From: Glaciecola sp. 33A
GTDB taxonomy: Bacteria; Pseudomonadota; Gammaproteobacteria; Enterobacterales; Alteromonadaceae
DNA: 64,000 bases
Reading direction: 5' to 3'
NCBI RefSeq assembly: GCF_002836745.1
Contig: NZ_PJAR01000044.1
Location: forward strand, 372,001 to 436,000
In this document: piece by piece, positions 20,241 through 32,417 of the stretch
Layout: every line of letters begins with the position of its first letter
Numbering within the stretch: position 1 is the first letter of the stretch
Notes under the pieces: generated by a model
Databases searched by the model: none
What the model was told of the DNA's origin: nothing
Seen by the model: only the letters and a program-made list of their open reading frames with translations
Translations under genes and position numbers: made by a program

Positions 20241-20972
20241 GATTTTTTCAGTAAACTCGTCAACCCACAGAGACGTTGCACCGCAAATAGCAACAGGCAC
20301 TACTAAGAAGTTCACGATCGGGATGAGTGAGAAAATACTCACCATTATACCAAAACTAAAGCATTTACCTTTTCGTTGGTTTAAGTCATCTCGCATTTGC
20401 TTAAAGGCAATTTTATGATTGTCGAAAGGATAGTCGCAATACTGTATCGCCATCATCCACGCGGTAAATAAAAACCATAAAATTTGACCTATTATAGGTA
20501 ATAAGAAAAATAATATTAAGAAACCTGCAGCGCGAGGAATAAAGTATAAGACTTTGGAAAGTTCGCGATCTAACGTGCGTGGTACATCTTTTATTGCACT
20601 TAATAATCCTTCGTTGCCCATATCTTGCCCAGTTAAGTAGCGTTCCACTTTTTCACTCAATAAACCATTAAATGGGGCGGCGATCCAGTTAGCTAAAGTA
20701 CCAAAAATAAGCCCAAAAATGAGTAGTACAGTGATAACCGCAATTGGCCAAAGTAGGTAGTAGATGGCTGCTTTTAACCAACCTAGAAAGTCAGGGATAA
20801 AGTTGATTACGTAATTTATGGCTAGTTCTAATTGCGACCACAGAAAATAAAACGCTAAGGAAAATAACAGTAAATTAATGAATAGGGGAACAAAAACGAA
20901 GCGCTTAAGTCCCTTTGTTTTAATTAGTGAAAATCCTTCAAAAAAATAACTAGCGCCGCTTCTATCACTCAT
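20235..20972 (-). CDS. cysZ: Sulfate permease CysZ
   Basis: 245 aa inner-membrane protein of the CysZ/EI24 family that imports sulfate for cysteine synthesis. GASYFFEGFSLI, FVFVPLFINLLLF and the long hydrophobic helices (about four membrane-inserted segments) match the family, as do LANWIAAPFNGLLSEKVE and DYPFDNHKI in the cytoplasmic part. It is divergent from smc across 256 bp. A cysZ/smc-zipA-ligA arrangement is typical of related gammaproteobacteria (E. coli keeps cysZ-zipA-ligA). Confidence 0.93.
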   Translation of the reverse strand: MSDRSGASYFFEGFSLIKTKGLKRFVFVPLFINLLLFSLAFYFLWSQLELAINYVINFIPDFLGWLKAAIYYLLWPIAVITVLLIFGLIFGTLANWIAAPFNGLLSEKVERYLTGQDMGNEGLLSAIKDVPRTLDRELSKVLYFIPRAAGFLILFFLLPIIGQILWFLFTAWMMAIQYCDYPFDNHKIAFKQMRDDLNQRKGKCFSFGIMVSIFSLIPIVNFLVVPVAICGATSLWVDEFTEKIL

Positions 20973-21228
20973 GTTTTCTCTTTATTTTTTATGTAGTTCT
21001 TGCTATCAGCAATGACTAGTATATCTTGCTAATGAGAAGGATGTAATGCGCAATTGTTACCAAGTTTTACTTTTGTTACATTTGCATTCGTCTTAGCTAT
21101 CGTTTTTTGGAGTGTCGTTGTCACATAAAATACACATAGATAAACACAAAAGATAAAAAAATAACTAGATGTAGTCTTACGGTAATAATTGGAATACTTT
21201 TTTTGCTTCAAACATTTATTCACATTAC

Positions 21229-24200
21229 ATGCGCTTAAAAAAAATTAAATTAGCAGGATTTAAGTCATTCGTAGACCCTACCACAATCCCATTTCCGGGT
21301 GAAATGACAGCAGTGGTGGGGCCAAACGGCTGCGGGAAATCTAATGTTATTGACGCTGTGCGTTGGGTGCTGGGTGAAAGCTCGGCTAAAAACTTGCGTG
21401 GGGATGCGATGACAGATGTGATTTTTAACGGCTCTACTGCGCGCAAAGCGCTTTCACAATGCTCCGTTGAACTGATCTTTGACAATTCGTCGGGGCGAGT
21501 TGGTGGCGAATACGCAAACTATAATGAGTTGTCAGTAAAGCGTACTGTGACCAAACAAGCTATTTCTAGTTATTTACTTAATGGCACCAAATGCCGAAAG
21601 CGAGACATTACTGACTTATTTTTAGGAACCGGATTAGGCCCACGCAGCTATGCCATTATTGAACAAGGCATGATTTCTAAGCTCATAGAGAGCCGGCCTC
21701 AAGAATTACGTGTGTTTGTGGAAGAAGCAGCGGGTATTTCGAAATATAAAGAACGTCGCCGCGAAACCGAAAATAGAATAAAGCACACAAAAGAAAATCT
21801 AGAACGCCTAGATGACGTGCGAAATGAATTGGGGGAGCAGTTAAGTAAACTTCAACGGCAATCTGTGGCAGCAATAAGGTATAAAGAGCTGAAGGCGTCT
21901 GAACGAGAGCTTAAAGCTCAACTTGCTGTTTTCCGATGGTTAAAACAAATTAATTTGATTAATCAAGTTGAAGCTAATATTTCAGAAAAAGAAATTGAGT
22001 TAGAAAAAATAATTGCTCAAAAACGCGGTGACGAAAGCAGCATTATTCAGTATCGTGAAGAACAAGAAAGCTGCAAGTTTGAAATAAATGACATCCAACA
22101 AGAAATCTTCAAGGTTAGCACTAACATAACCCAAATTGAACAATCACAATTATTTTCTAAAAAGCGAAAGCACCAAATTCAGCTGGAATTACAGCAACTG
22201 CAAACTCAAGCTCAGCACACCGAAGCGTTATTTGCAGACACGGCGCAAGAATTGGTCATCGTGCAAGATGAACTGGTTGATTTAGAACCGAAAAAAATGA
22301 TTTTGGAAGAAGCGGTCGAGAATGCTCAGGCTGCACGTCGTGAATCGGAGAAGGTACTTCTTCAGTTTAATGAAAAAAATAGAGAGGGAGAAATTCAATA
22401 TCACGCCCTTAAACAAGAATTGCAGAGTTGCCATAGCCAAATTCAAAACACCATGAGTATGCAACTTCGTACTGACTCTCGAATTCAAGAACTCAAGCAA
22501 GAATTGGCCGAATTCGATGACGAATATATAAAACAACAAACTGAAGATATTCAAACCGATTTGCTGCTAGTGAATGAAGGGCTAGAGCAAGCAAAAAAAG
22601 ACGTATTATTTATCCAACAACGTCAGCACAAGGCGGCACTTGAGCAAGGAGCAACAAGAGCAGAAGTAGAAAAGCAAAACGGATTGATGATTAACTTGCA
22701 AGCAAGCAAGGATGCGCTGCAAAATATTCAGAAAAAAAGTATGACCGATGCAAGGCTATGGCCTGTGACTAACGAGCAATATGAGTTCGAAACTCAGTTA
22801 CTCGAATTGTCTGCGTTTTTAGAGGTTACGCCAGGATACGAAGGACTATGTGAAATTGTATTTTCACATATTGCGAGTCCAAAAGTGATACCAACATTGT
22901 CTAGCGAGTTATTAGAATCAACATTTTTTGATAACAAACATGGTCAAGCTTTGTTGTTTGAAAAGCACATGACAGGAGACAAAGTGTCGGGAAGCTTAGC
23001 TGAAAAAATTAATAACCCGAGTGTGCCTCAGTTTCTTAATCTGATCAGCTTGGTGGACGATGTCGGAGCGGCATTAACTTTGCAAAAGTACCTTCGTCCC
23101 GGTCATTCTGTGCTTACGCCCTGTGGACTGTGGTTGTTCAGCGATATGTTAATTAACGGCGCTGGCGAGCAGGTTGACGCGAGTATTAGTCGCGCCGCAG
23201 AAGTAGGGTCGTTAAAAATTCAAATAGAAGTACAAAGACAAAATCTCAATATGGCCGAAAAAGGCCTCAAACTGGCAAGCTCATCGCTGGATGGTGTGTT
23301 GGCACTTGTAGATGATGCAAAATCAATTTGTACTGATTACACAGAACAAGCTTTTAAATTGAGCACTCAATTAAGCCAATTTCAGCAGCAAATAGCACAA
23401 CAAGTCAGTCGTCACGAACGCTTTTATCAAGAACTAGAGCGCCAGCAAATAAACGCGCAAGAAGAATTAGAAAGACTTGAAGAGCTAAATGAGCAGGTCG
23501 AAATACATGCCATGGATTTGGCTCAGATTGAAACGTTTATTGACGAGCAAGTTACCCATACTGAGGTATTGCAGGCGAATGTGCAATTGGCTCGCACGCA
23601 AGTAGAGCAATTAGTCACACGAACTCATGAATTAGCCATGCAAGTTCAGCAGACCAAAAATAAATACAATTTATTAAAAGATAAACAGATTACTCGTGAA
23701 GAACAGATTAGTGAAAATAAAGAAAAGATAGCTATATTGCAAGAAGAGGCTCAAGAGTTGTCCATGCCTTTTGAAGATCAGCAAGTGAGATTGCAGGTGT
23801 TGTTGGAAAATAAGTCCTTATTGCAAACTCGTCAGCAACAGATACACTTAACGTTAACGCGAGTTGATGAAAAACTATTAGAGGCCGAAAAAGGACAATC
23901 AGGTATCAATCAGGCTGCCGAGAATACCAAAGCTGAGATTGACAGTATGAAGTTGCAAGCGGAAGGCAGTAAGGTTCGAGCCCAGTCATATTTAGAGCAA
24001 TTGCAAGAGATGGAACAAGCATTGAAACCCTTGCTCGAAAGCTTACCTGATGACATTGAAGAGGAGCAATGGCAGCAAAACCTTGAGAAAACGGCGTCGT
24101 CATTAACACGCTTGGGCGCCGTTAACTTGGCTGCAGTTGAAGAGTTTGAATCGCAATCGATCAGAAAACGTTATTTAGACGAACAAAATGACGATTTGAC

Positions 24201-24723
24201 ACAGGCCTTAGAAACGCTAGGAGCAGCAATTAAAAAAATTGATAAAGAGACCCGAACACGCTTTAAAGCTACATTTGATCAAATTAATAGTGACTTAAAA
24301 ATATTATTCCCTAAAGTGTTTGGTGGCGGTAGTGCTCACCTTGCGTTAACAGAAGATGATATGCTCGACACAGGAGTGACTATTATGGCGCGACCGCCGG
24401 GTAAGAAAAATAGTACAATCCACCTTCTTTCTGGTGGAGAAAAAGCGCTAACCGCATTATCATTAGTGTTTGCTATATTTAGATTAAATCCGGCACCGTT
24501 TTGTTTACTCGACGAAGTAGATGCGCCGTTAGATGATGCAAATGTAGGACGTTTTTGTAAATTAGTCTCAGAAATGTCAAAAACTGTACAATTTATCTAT
24601 ATTACGCACAACAAAGTCGCTATGGAGATGGCGAGTCATTTAACGGGTGTTACAATGTCTGAACCAGGTGTGTCGAGAATGGTCGCAGTTGATGTAGAAG
24701 AAGCTTTAGCTATCGCAGAATAA
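21229..24723 (+). CDS. smc: Chromosome segregation protein SMC
   Basis: 1164 aa condensin ATPase. Walker A GPNGCGKS at residues ~31-38 with the following NVIDAVRWVLGESS; two long coiled coils (~165-500 and ~655-1000) flanking a hinge domain at about 510-650; ABC signature LLSGGEKAL at ~1066; Walker B CLLDEVDAPLDD at ~1092; D- and H-loops after it. It should act with ScpA/ScpB to compact DNA. zipA starts 21 bp downstream, so smc-zipA-ligA probably formed one operon before ligA was broken. Confidence 0.97.
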   Translation: MRLKKIKLAGFKSFVDPTTIPFPGEMTAVVGPNGCGKSNVIDAVRWVLGESSAKNLRGDAMTDVIFNGSTARKALSQCSVELIFDNSSGRVGGEYANYNELSVKRTVTKQAISSYLLNGTKCRKRDITDLFLGTGLGPRSYAIIEQGMISKLIESRPQELRVFVEEAAGISKYKERRRETENRIKHTKENLERLDDVRNELGEQLSKLQRQSVAAIRYKELKASERELKAQLAVFRWLKQINLINQVEANISEKEIELEKIIAQKRGDESSIIQYREEQESCKFEINDIQQEIFKVSTNITQIEQSQLFSKKRKHQIQLELQQLQTQAQHTEALFADTAQELVIVQDELVDLEPKKMILEEAVENAQAARRESEKVLLQFNEKNREGEIQYHALKQELQSCHSQIQNTMSMQLRTDSRIQELKQELAEFDDEYIKQQTEDIQTDLLLVNEGLEQAKKDVLFIQQRQHKAALEQGATRAEVEKQNGLMINLQASKDALQNIQKKSMTDARLWPVTNEQYEFETQLLELSAFLEVTPGYEGLCEIVFSHIASPKVIPTLSSELLESTFFDNKHGQALLFEKHMTGDKVSGSLAEKINNPSVPQFLNLISLVDDVGAALTLQKYLRPGHSVLTPCGLWLFSDMLINGAGEQVDASISRAAEVGSLKIQIEVQRQNLNMAEKGLKLASSSLDGVLALVDDAKSICTDYTEQAFKLSTQLSQFQQQIAQQVSRHERFYQELERQQINAQEELERLEELNEQVEIHAMDLAQIETFIDEQVTHTEVLQANVQLARTQVEQLVTRTHELAMQVQQTKNKYNLLKDKQITREEQISENKEKIAILQEEAQELSMPFEDQQVRLQVLLENKSLLQTRQQQIHLTLTRVDEKLLEAEKGQSGINQAAENTKAEIDSMKLQAEGSKVRAQSYLEQLQEMEQALKPLLESLPDDIEEEQWQQNLEKTASSLTRLGAVNLAAVEEFESQSIRKRYLDEQNDDLTQALETLGAAIKKIDKETRTRFKATFDQINSDLKILFPKVFGGGSAHLALTEDDMLDTGVTIMARPPGKKNSTIHLLSGGEKALTALSLVFAIFRLNPAPFCLLDEVDAPLDDANVGRFCKLVSEMSKTVQFIYITHNKVAMEMASHLTGVTMSEPGVSRMVAVDVEEALAIAE

Positions 24724-24744
24724 TAATAAGTAGAGTAGTTTAAA

Positions 24745-26813
<2,069 letters not shown>

Positions 26814-26998
26814 TCCACACAAAACTACCTTTTTATTGTCAATGAGCCTTGTAATGAGCAAACATTGGCAAATAGTACGACAAACTTTAACTTTAGGTTA
26901 ACTCATTAATAAGTACTCTTTATGTTAAATATAAAATTCAATAAAGAGCAATTACTAATTATTGAGAAACTAAATCTTCTATCTTGGATAAAACGAAT

Positions 26999-28954
26999 AT
27001 GTTAAACGAAATACAAAAAGAAATATTTAGTAAGAAGCACGAAAAGCTTCATCTATCTTTGTTAATGGAAGTGTTGGAAGGCATTGTTGAGTTTAAGTCT
27101 TTGACTGAAGAATACCAATTAGATGTTCTTGAAATCACTAATGCATGCTACAGAGTAAAAAACGAACTTATCAACGACCGTGTCTATGATGGATTTCTGG
27201 AAATATTTAAAGAGAATAATGAATTAGGTGAATACCACCCTTATTTGACTAATGTAGAATCAGAAGATGTTCTTGAAGGCAAAACAATTGAATTACCACA
27301 AAGAATGTTATCAACACAAAAAGCTTACACGTTTAAAGTGATTGATAAGTGGTTAGATAATGTAATAAAAACTGGCAATATGGTTGACATTGGTGAGCGA
27401 GATATCGAAATTAGAATTACTCCAAAACTAGATGGTTATGCTGGGTACGATGATGGAAGCACTTTATATACAAGAGGTAATGGAGTTAGAGGAAGAGATA
27501 TCTCATTTGCATTTGAAAGGGGATTACAGGTTGCAAAAAGTGGTCAAAGGGGTCTCGGTGCGGGTGAAATTGTTATTTCAAAGGATTACTTTGAATCCAA
27601 TTTATCAAATTACTTTGAAAACTCAAGAAACATTCAAGCATCGATAATAGCAGAAAAGAACATAGATAAAAGAGTCCAGAAAGCTATGGATGAGGGCGCT
27701 GCCGTATTTTATCCTTTCTCAATGTTAGAAAATTGGGAAGGCAAAATATCAGATCTTCGTAGTGATTTTGATGCAATTACTCAAAATATATTAGTAAGTT
27801 GTGATTACGATGTAGATGGTGTTGTTTTAGAGTGTAAAAATCAAAAAATCAAAGAAAAAATGGGTGCCACTAGGAAGCACCATCGTTGGCAAATAGCGCT
27901 TAAGTCTAATGATGAGAAAGCTCAGGTAGAAGTATTGGAAGTGATACCTAATACTTCAAGGAATGGGAAGTTGACACCAGTTGTTCGAATCAAACCAACC
28001 AAATTATCAGGTGCAGATATAAGTAGAGTTACAGCGCATCATTATGGAATGGTTAGAGACAAAAAAATAGGGAAAGGCGCTATTCTTGAAATAGTCAGAT
28101 CAGGCTTAGTAATCCCTAAAATAGAGAAAGTAATTGAACCCGCTAATGCTGATATTCCAGACGTATGCCCATGCTGTTATGAAGATTTAAAATGGGTTGA
28201 TGATAGCCTCTTCTGTCTTAATGCCTTAGCCTGTAAAGACCAAATAGAAAAGAGTATCATTCATTTCTTTGATACTTTGGGTAACAATGATGGTTTTGGA
28301 ACAGCAACAATATCTAATTTGAATAAGCACGGTGTATCAACAATTTATGATATTTATTTATTAGAAAATAACGCTTTTAAACTTTCTGCATTAGGTTACA
28401 AAGAAAAAACAGTTAAAAATTTACAGGATGCTCTGACGAGAAGCCGAACAGTTGAAATAGAAGATTGGAGATTCTTAGCCGCTTTTGGATTGAATCGCTT
28501 GGGTCTTGGAGTAGCGGAAAATTTACTCGAACATCATTCAATTGAAAGTATCTTTGATTTGGACACGGAAGAATTAATGAAGATAGATGGTTTTGCGAAG
28601 AAAACTGCAGTCCAACTTGTTAAAGGCTTGTCGTCAATTAAGGATGTTTTTCAAAAGATATATGCACTAGGTTTTAATTTAACTGTAACTCCAAAGAAAT
28701 CAGAGCAGCCAGATAATAACTCACCAATAGCAGGCAAGATTGTTGTCTTTACTGGGGCGATGACTCAAGGGGCAAGAGGGAATATGGAGAAACAAGCTAA
28801 ATTACTTGGGGCAAAGGTTGGAAAATCAGTTTCAGGTAAAACAGACATCCTGGTAACAGGTGAAAAGGTGGGTGAAAATAAGTTAAATGCAGCTAGGGAT
28901 AAAGGCGTTAAGGTTATTTCTGAAGAAGCGTATCTATTATTAATAAAAGATTAA
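26999..28954 (+). CDS. Divergent NAD+-dependent DNA ligase replacing ligA
   Basis: About 651 aa from the ATG at 26999 (a TTG at 26984 adds five residues). All LigA parts are present: Ia-like segment (NELINDRVYDGFLEI, ~55-70), MLSTQKAY, adenylation KLDG (~145), the nucleotidyltransferase domain with YDVDGVVLE, OB fold, zinc finger CPCC...C...C (~385-410), helix-hairpin-helix repeats (~475-545) and a BRCT domain (~575-645). It is clearly more distant from usual gammaproteobacterial LigA than the fragment upstream. It is AT-richer by eye with many AGA/AGG/ATA codons, suggesting phage or distant origin. Presumably it supplies the essential ligase activity. Confidence 0.9.
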   Translation: MLNEIQKEIFSKKHEKLHLSLLMEVLEGIVEFKSLTEEYQLDVLEITNACYRVKNELINDRVYDGFLEIFKENNELGEYHPYLTNVESEDVLEGKTIELPQRMLSTQKAYTFKVIDKWLDNVIKTGNMVDIGERDIEIRITPKLDGYAGYDDGSTLYTRGNGVRGRDISFAFERGLQVAKSGQRGLGAGEIVISKDYFESNLSNYFENSRNIQASIIAEKNIDKRVQKAMDEGAAVFYPFSMLENWEGKISDLRSDFDAITQNILVSCDYDVDGVVLECKNQKIKEKMGATRKHHRWQIALKSNDEKAQVEVLEVIPNTSRNGKLTPVVRIKPTKLSGADISRVTAHHYGMVRDKKIGKGAILEIVRSGLVIPKIEKVIEPANADIPDVCPCCYEDLKWVDDSLFCLNALACKDQIEKSIIHFFDTLGNNDGFGTATISNLNKHGVSTIYDIYLLENNAFKLSALGYKEKTVKNLQDALTRSRTVEIEDWRFLAAFGLNRLGLGVAENLLEHHSIESIFDLDTEELMKIDGFAKKTAVQLVKGLSSIKDVFQKIYALGFNLTVTPKKSEQPDNNSPIAGKIVVFTGAMTQGARGNMEKQAKLLGAKVGKSVSGKTDILVTGEKVGENKLNAARDKGVKVISEEAYLLLIKD

Positions 28955-29087
28955 TTAACTCAAACTGATGTTTAACGTAATTAACAATTCATAACAGAAA
29001 CCGAAGTAAGGTAAAAAATGTTATGAATAAAAAGAGCCTAGATAAAGCTGTTGTAGATTCAAGTGCTCATTGCAACATTTTACTCGA

Positions 29088-29419
29088 GGGTGTAACAGAT
29101 TTTGTGTGACGGCTTATCATGAATTACGCTATAAAGAGTTAAAAGGATAAGCAAATGCAATTTAACAGAAAAGAACTTGAAGCTTTCGCGAAGGAAGCTG
29201 CCAAAAGCATTAAAACGCTAAAAGGCCTGATGGGCATGTGAATCGCCGAGAGCGAAAGTGCTAAGAAAATGGTGTATTTAGCAATAACCTAGGTATCTAA
29301 GAAGTAGACGATGCCCATCCATAACTGCCGTCGGGCGATAGATCGGTTTATTATCGAATCCGGAGACCGGCTCGAGACGCATATTAACTAATGGCAGTGA
29401 CACAGATTTTGTTACAGCC
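29088..29419 (+). mobile_element. IS256-family insertion sequence relic with terminal inverted repeats
   Basis: Imperfect 27-bp inverted repeats (29088-29114 and 29393-29419, 20 of 27 positions matching) bracket a transposase reduced to its ends. From the ATG at 29155 the frame reads MQFNRKELEAFAKEAAKSIKT, the usual IS256-type N-terminus, then stops. At about 29268-29391 a frame with two TAG codons reads MVYLAIT..VSKK..TMPIHN and then RFIIESGDRLETHIN, the usual C-terminus. The ~1 kb catalytic DDE core is deleted. It is immobile alone. Confidence 0.82.
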
Positions 29420-29450
29420 TATCTATTGTCAGTGAATGCAACATTTCTCA

Positions 29451-30002
29451 TTACTCCCATTCATCTTCGAATTCATTTTCCATATGTTGCAAATGACGGT
29501 CAAGCTTATTCAATAGATGGTGTAACGCTGATAATTCTTCGTGTGTGAAACAGCTGTCAATCATTTGTCCAGTTTCAATACGCTTCGGGGTTATTTTATC
29601 GTAAAGTTTAGCACCAGATTCTGTCAGGTAAATTAACACTTTACGTCTATCTTTTTTTGAATTTAGTGTATCTATTAAAAGTAATTTTTTTAAGACCTTG
29701 ACTGCACGAGATACTGTGGCTGAATCGGTTTTCAGTGCGTTAGCAACATTACCATTAGTTAACCCGCCATATGCTCCTAAAATTGAAATAACACGCCATT
29801 CTCTCTCGCGAATGATGATGTCAGTATCGTTTAATAACTCAGGTAAATCATTACCAGCATGAGACATTTGCATAGCTAAACAATACATTCTATAAGGTAA
29901 AAATGTCTGTAAATCTAAGTTTGAATTAACTTTGCCTGCAGGTAGTTTGCCTTGCTTGCTGAGGCTTGCATTATTTTTTGTCACTACTGATCTGTCAGGC
30001 AT
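29451..30002 (-). CDS. MarR family transcriptional regulator
   Basis: 183 aa with a winged helix-turn-helix: RVISILGAYGGLTNGNVANALKTDSATVSRAVKVLKKLLLIDTLNSKKDRRKVLIYLTESG (about residues 90-155, split here into its helix and wing parts), flanked by dimerisation helices. The N-terminal ~35 residues are extra and polar. It is divergent from the E1-E2 dehydrogenase genes across about 240 bp containing palindromes, so it probably controls that pair and itself. The ligand is unknown; by analogy a 2-oxoacid or aromatic compound. Confidence 0.88.
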   Translation of the reverse strand: MPDRSVVTKNNASLSKQGKLPAGKVNSNLDLQTFLPYRMYCLAMQMSHAGNDLPELLNDTDIIIREREWRVISILGAYGGLTNGNVANALKTDSATVSRAVKVLKKLLLIDTLNSKKDRRKVLIYLTESGAKLYDKITPKRIETGQMIDSCFTHEELSALHHLLNKLDRHLQHMENEFEDEWE

Positions 30003-30127
30003 GGGCTAGCTTCATTTTTACAATTATCAAATCACCACAACATAATAACGTTCTTTATATTGTAATGAAAGATCAACTTTTTTATTGCTGTAAATGAATT
30101 TATTTTGATTTTCAAAAGTGCTGTTTG

Positions 30128-30151
30128 TTGTAATTACAACTATATAGTTGT
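30128..30151. promoter_or_regulatory. Overlapping palindromes, probable MarR operator
   Basis: TTGTAATTACAA (30128-30139, perfect) overlaps ACAACTATATAGTTGT (30136-30151, perfect) in the region between the divergent marR and E1 genes. Size and AT-rich symmetry fit MarR-family operators. A related ACTATATAGT occurs again at 33774-33783 downstream of E2. Confidence 0.6.
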
Positions 30152-30241
30152 ATTCTCATTTAAAGTTTGTAATGCCATATTTGATTAGATGATGTATCAG
30201 CTAAAGTGGCATGGGTTCCAAAATCTTCAAGGAATACCAGA

Positions 30242-32398
30242 ATGAGTATAACTGCAACATCCAACGATCAGTTCACCGACCAAAACACTATTAGTGATAG
30301 AGATATCTTTAAACGACCAGCTCTTGATTGGCATAAGATAAGTTATTTACTATTATTATCCCGCGCAATGGACGATGTGGAAGAACAAGAACTAGTGCCA
30401 GCCAAGTTGGTTTTTAATCAATTTTCAGCTCGTGGTCATGATTTTGCTCAGATATTACTGGGGACTCAATTAACACATCCTCATGATGGTGCTACCGGCT
30501 ATTATCGTTCTCGTCCATTCGTATTATCCCTTGGTTTAGATATTGATGAAGCAGTTGCCTCGCCGATGGCTAAATCAGGTGGTTATAGTGATGGTCGTGA
30601 TATTGGTGTGGTTTGTAACTACCCCAATATTGAACGTAAAGGCGCGATGTTATTTCCTATGTGTGGTGGTGTTGGCGCGCAGTATTCTCCCATTGCGGGC
30701 TGGGCTCAATCTATTGTTTATCATCGAGATGAACTTAAAGATGAATCATATCGAGGCGCATTAGGTTTATCGATGGGTGGTGATTCATCTATGTCTACGA
30801 GTGGTTTCTGGGCTTCATTAAATATATCAACGACGAATAATTTACCGCATTTATTTTATATAGAAGACAATGGCTATGGTATTTCAGTACCACAAAAAGC
30901 GCAAACTCCTGGTGGCGATCAAGTAGCAAACCTCAGTGCTTACAAAAATTTAAAAATTATTGACGGCGACGGCACCGACCCCGTGCTCACACCACAATTA
31001 GTACAAGAAGCAGTTGATTATGTACGTGCGGGTAAAGGTACCTGTTTATTACGTTTAAAAGTACCTCGTTTATGTGGTCATACATTTCAAGATACGCAAA
31101 CATACAAACCTAAAGCAATGGTAGCAGAAGAGCAAAAAAATGACCCTTTACCAAAGCTTAAAAGCTATTTAGCACAAGAAAATATCATTAGTGCTAATGA
31201 GTGGCAAACGTTAGAAGAAAAAGCATACACCGAAATTCGTGCCAGTGTTGAGCGCGCTAAAAAACGCCCAGAGCCTGATACCAGTAAATTGACTCGTTAT
31301 GTTTATGCAGAAAAAGACGAGAATGGCGACGCGGAAGTGCAACTGCGTGGCGGTTTACATGGCGACCACTATCAATTTCCAGCGATAAGTGAAACGGCTA
31401 AACCTGAAGGGCAACGTTTGAATATGCAAACGGCCATTCGAAAGGTGTTGGATCACGAACTTGCAACCAATCCAAAAGTGTTAGTTTTTGGTCAAGATGT
31501 TGGTCCTAAAGGCGGTGTGCATGGAGCAACTTTAGGCCTAAATGAAAAGTTTGGAGATCACCGTGTATTTGATACAAGTCTTTCTGAAGAAGGTATTATT
31601 GGTCGTGCTGTTGGTATGGCGCTTTCTGGTTTGATGCCAGTACCTGAAATTCAATTTAGAAAATATGCCGAGCCTGCAGCAGAGCAAATTACCGATACTG
31701 GCATTATGCGCTGGCGTACTAATAATCAATTTGCCGCTCCAATGGTTATTCGCATACCTGGCGGGTTTGCTGGTCGAGGTGATCCATGGCATTCAATGTG
31801 TGATGAAGTTGAATGGGCACATAAAACTGGTTGGCAAGTGGTTATGCCTTCAAATGCAGAGGATGCTGCAGGTTTATTACGTTACGCTTTACGTGATAAT
31901 AATCCAACCATCTTTTTTGAGCACAGATCATTACTTGATAATCGATGGGCTCGACGACCCTACCCAGGCGATGACTTTGTAATTCCATTTGGTAGAGCCA
32001 ATGTCTTAACCAAAGGCGATAAGCTCACATTAGTTACTTGGGGAGCAATGGTAGAACGTTGTGATGCTGCTATTGAAGAGCTTAAAAAAGAACATACTCC
32101 TGACAGTATTGAACTTATAGATTTACGAACTATCCAGCCATGGGATAAAGAAACTGTATTAGAAAGTATTGTGAAAACAGGTCGTTGTTTAATTGTTCAT
32201 GAAGATAATATGACTGCTGGTTTTGGTGCGGAAATCGCTGCCGTAATAGCAAAAGATGGCTTTTTTGATTTAGACGCGCCTATTGAGCGTTTAACGATGC
32301 CAGATACGCCAAGTCCACACAATATTCATTTGCTAAATGCTGCGGTTCCGACCGTTGAACGGATAATACAATCAATCATCGCCATTGTAGAATTTTAA
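30242..32398 (+). CDS. 2-oxoacid dehydrogenase E1, fused alpha-beta subunits (thiamine-dependent)
   Basis: 718 aa from the ATG at 30242, with AAGGAA at 30228-30233; the upstream GTG at 30206 would include that site. The first half (~1-370) is an E1-alpha domain with the thiamine-diphosphate motif GGDSSM...EDNGYG (~178-215). The second half (~385-718) is an E1-beta domain (VLVFGQDVGPKGGVHGAT, FDTSLSEEGIIG, PEIQFRKYA, LIVHEDNMTAGFGAEI). Such fusions occur in branched-chain-type 2-oxoacid dehydrogenases. E2 follows after 19 bp; no E3 is here, so a shared lipoamide dehydrogenase must be used. Substrate unknown; branched-chain or aryl 2-oxoacids are plausible. Confidence 0.88.
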   Translation: MSITATSNDQFTDQNTISDRDIFKRPALDWHKISYLLLLSRAMDDVEEQELVPAKLVFNQFSARGHDFAQILLGTQLTHPHDGATGYYRSRPFVLSLGLDIDEAVASPMAKSGGYSDGRDIGVVCNYPNIERKGAMLFPMCGGVGAQYSPIAGWAQSIVYHRDELKDESYRGALGLSMGGDSSMSTSGFWASLNISTTNNLPHLFYIEDNGYGISVPQKAQTPGGDQVANLSAYKNLKIIDGDGTDPVLTPQLVQEAVDYVRAGKGTCLLRLKVPRLCGHTFQDTQTYKPKAMVAEEQKNDPLPKLKSYLAQENIISANEWQTLEEKAYTEIRASVERAKKRPEPDTSKLTRYVYAEKDENGDAEVQLRGGLHGDHYQFPAISETAKPEGQRLNMQTAIRKVLDHELATNPKVLVFGQDVGPKGGVHGATLGLNEKFGDHRVFDTSLSEEGIIGRAVGMALSGLMPVPEIQFRKYAEPAAEQITDTGIMRWRTNNQFAAPMVIRIPGGFAGRGDPWHSMCDEVEWAHKTGWQVVMPSNAEDAAGLLRYALRDNNPTIFFEHRSLLDNRWARRPYPGDDFVIPFGRANVLTKGDKLTLVTWGAMVERCDAAIEELKKEHTPDSIELIDLRTIQPWDKETVLESIVKTGRCLIVHEDNMTAGFGAEIAAVIAKDGFFDLDAPIERLTMPDTPSPHNIHLLNAAVPTVERIIQSIIAIVEF

Positions 32399-32417
32399 TA
32401 AATAAGCGAGTAAAAAA

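Noticed and set aside
29023-29109. 28-codon frame running into the IS256 inverted repeat
   Set aside because: Too short, unconserved in appearance, and it ends inside the element terminus.
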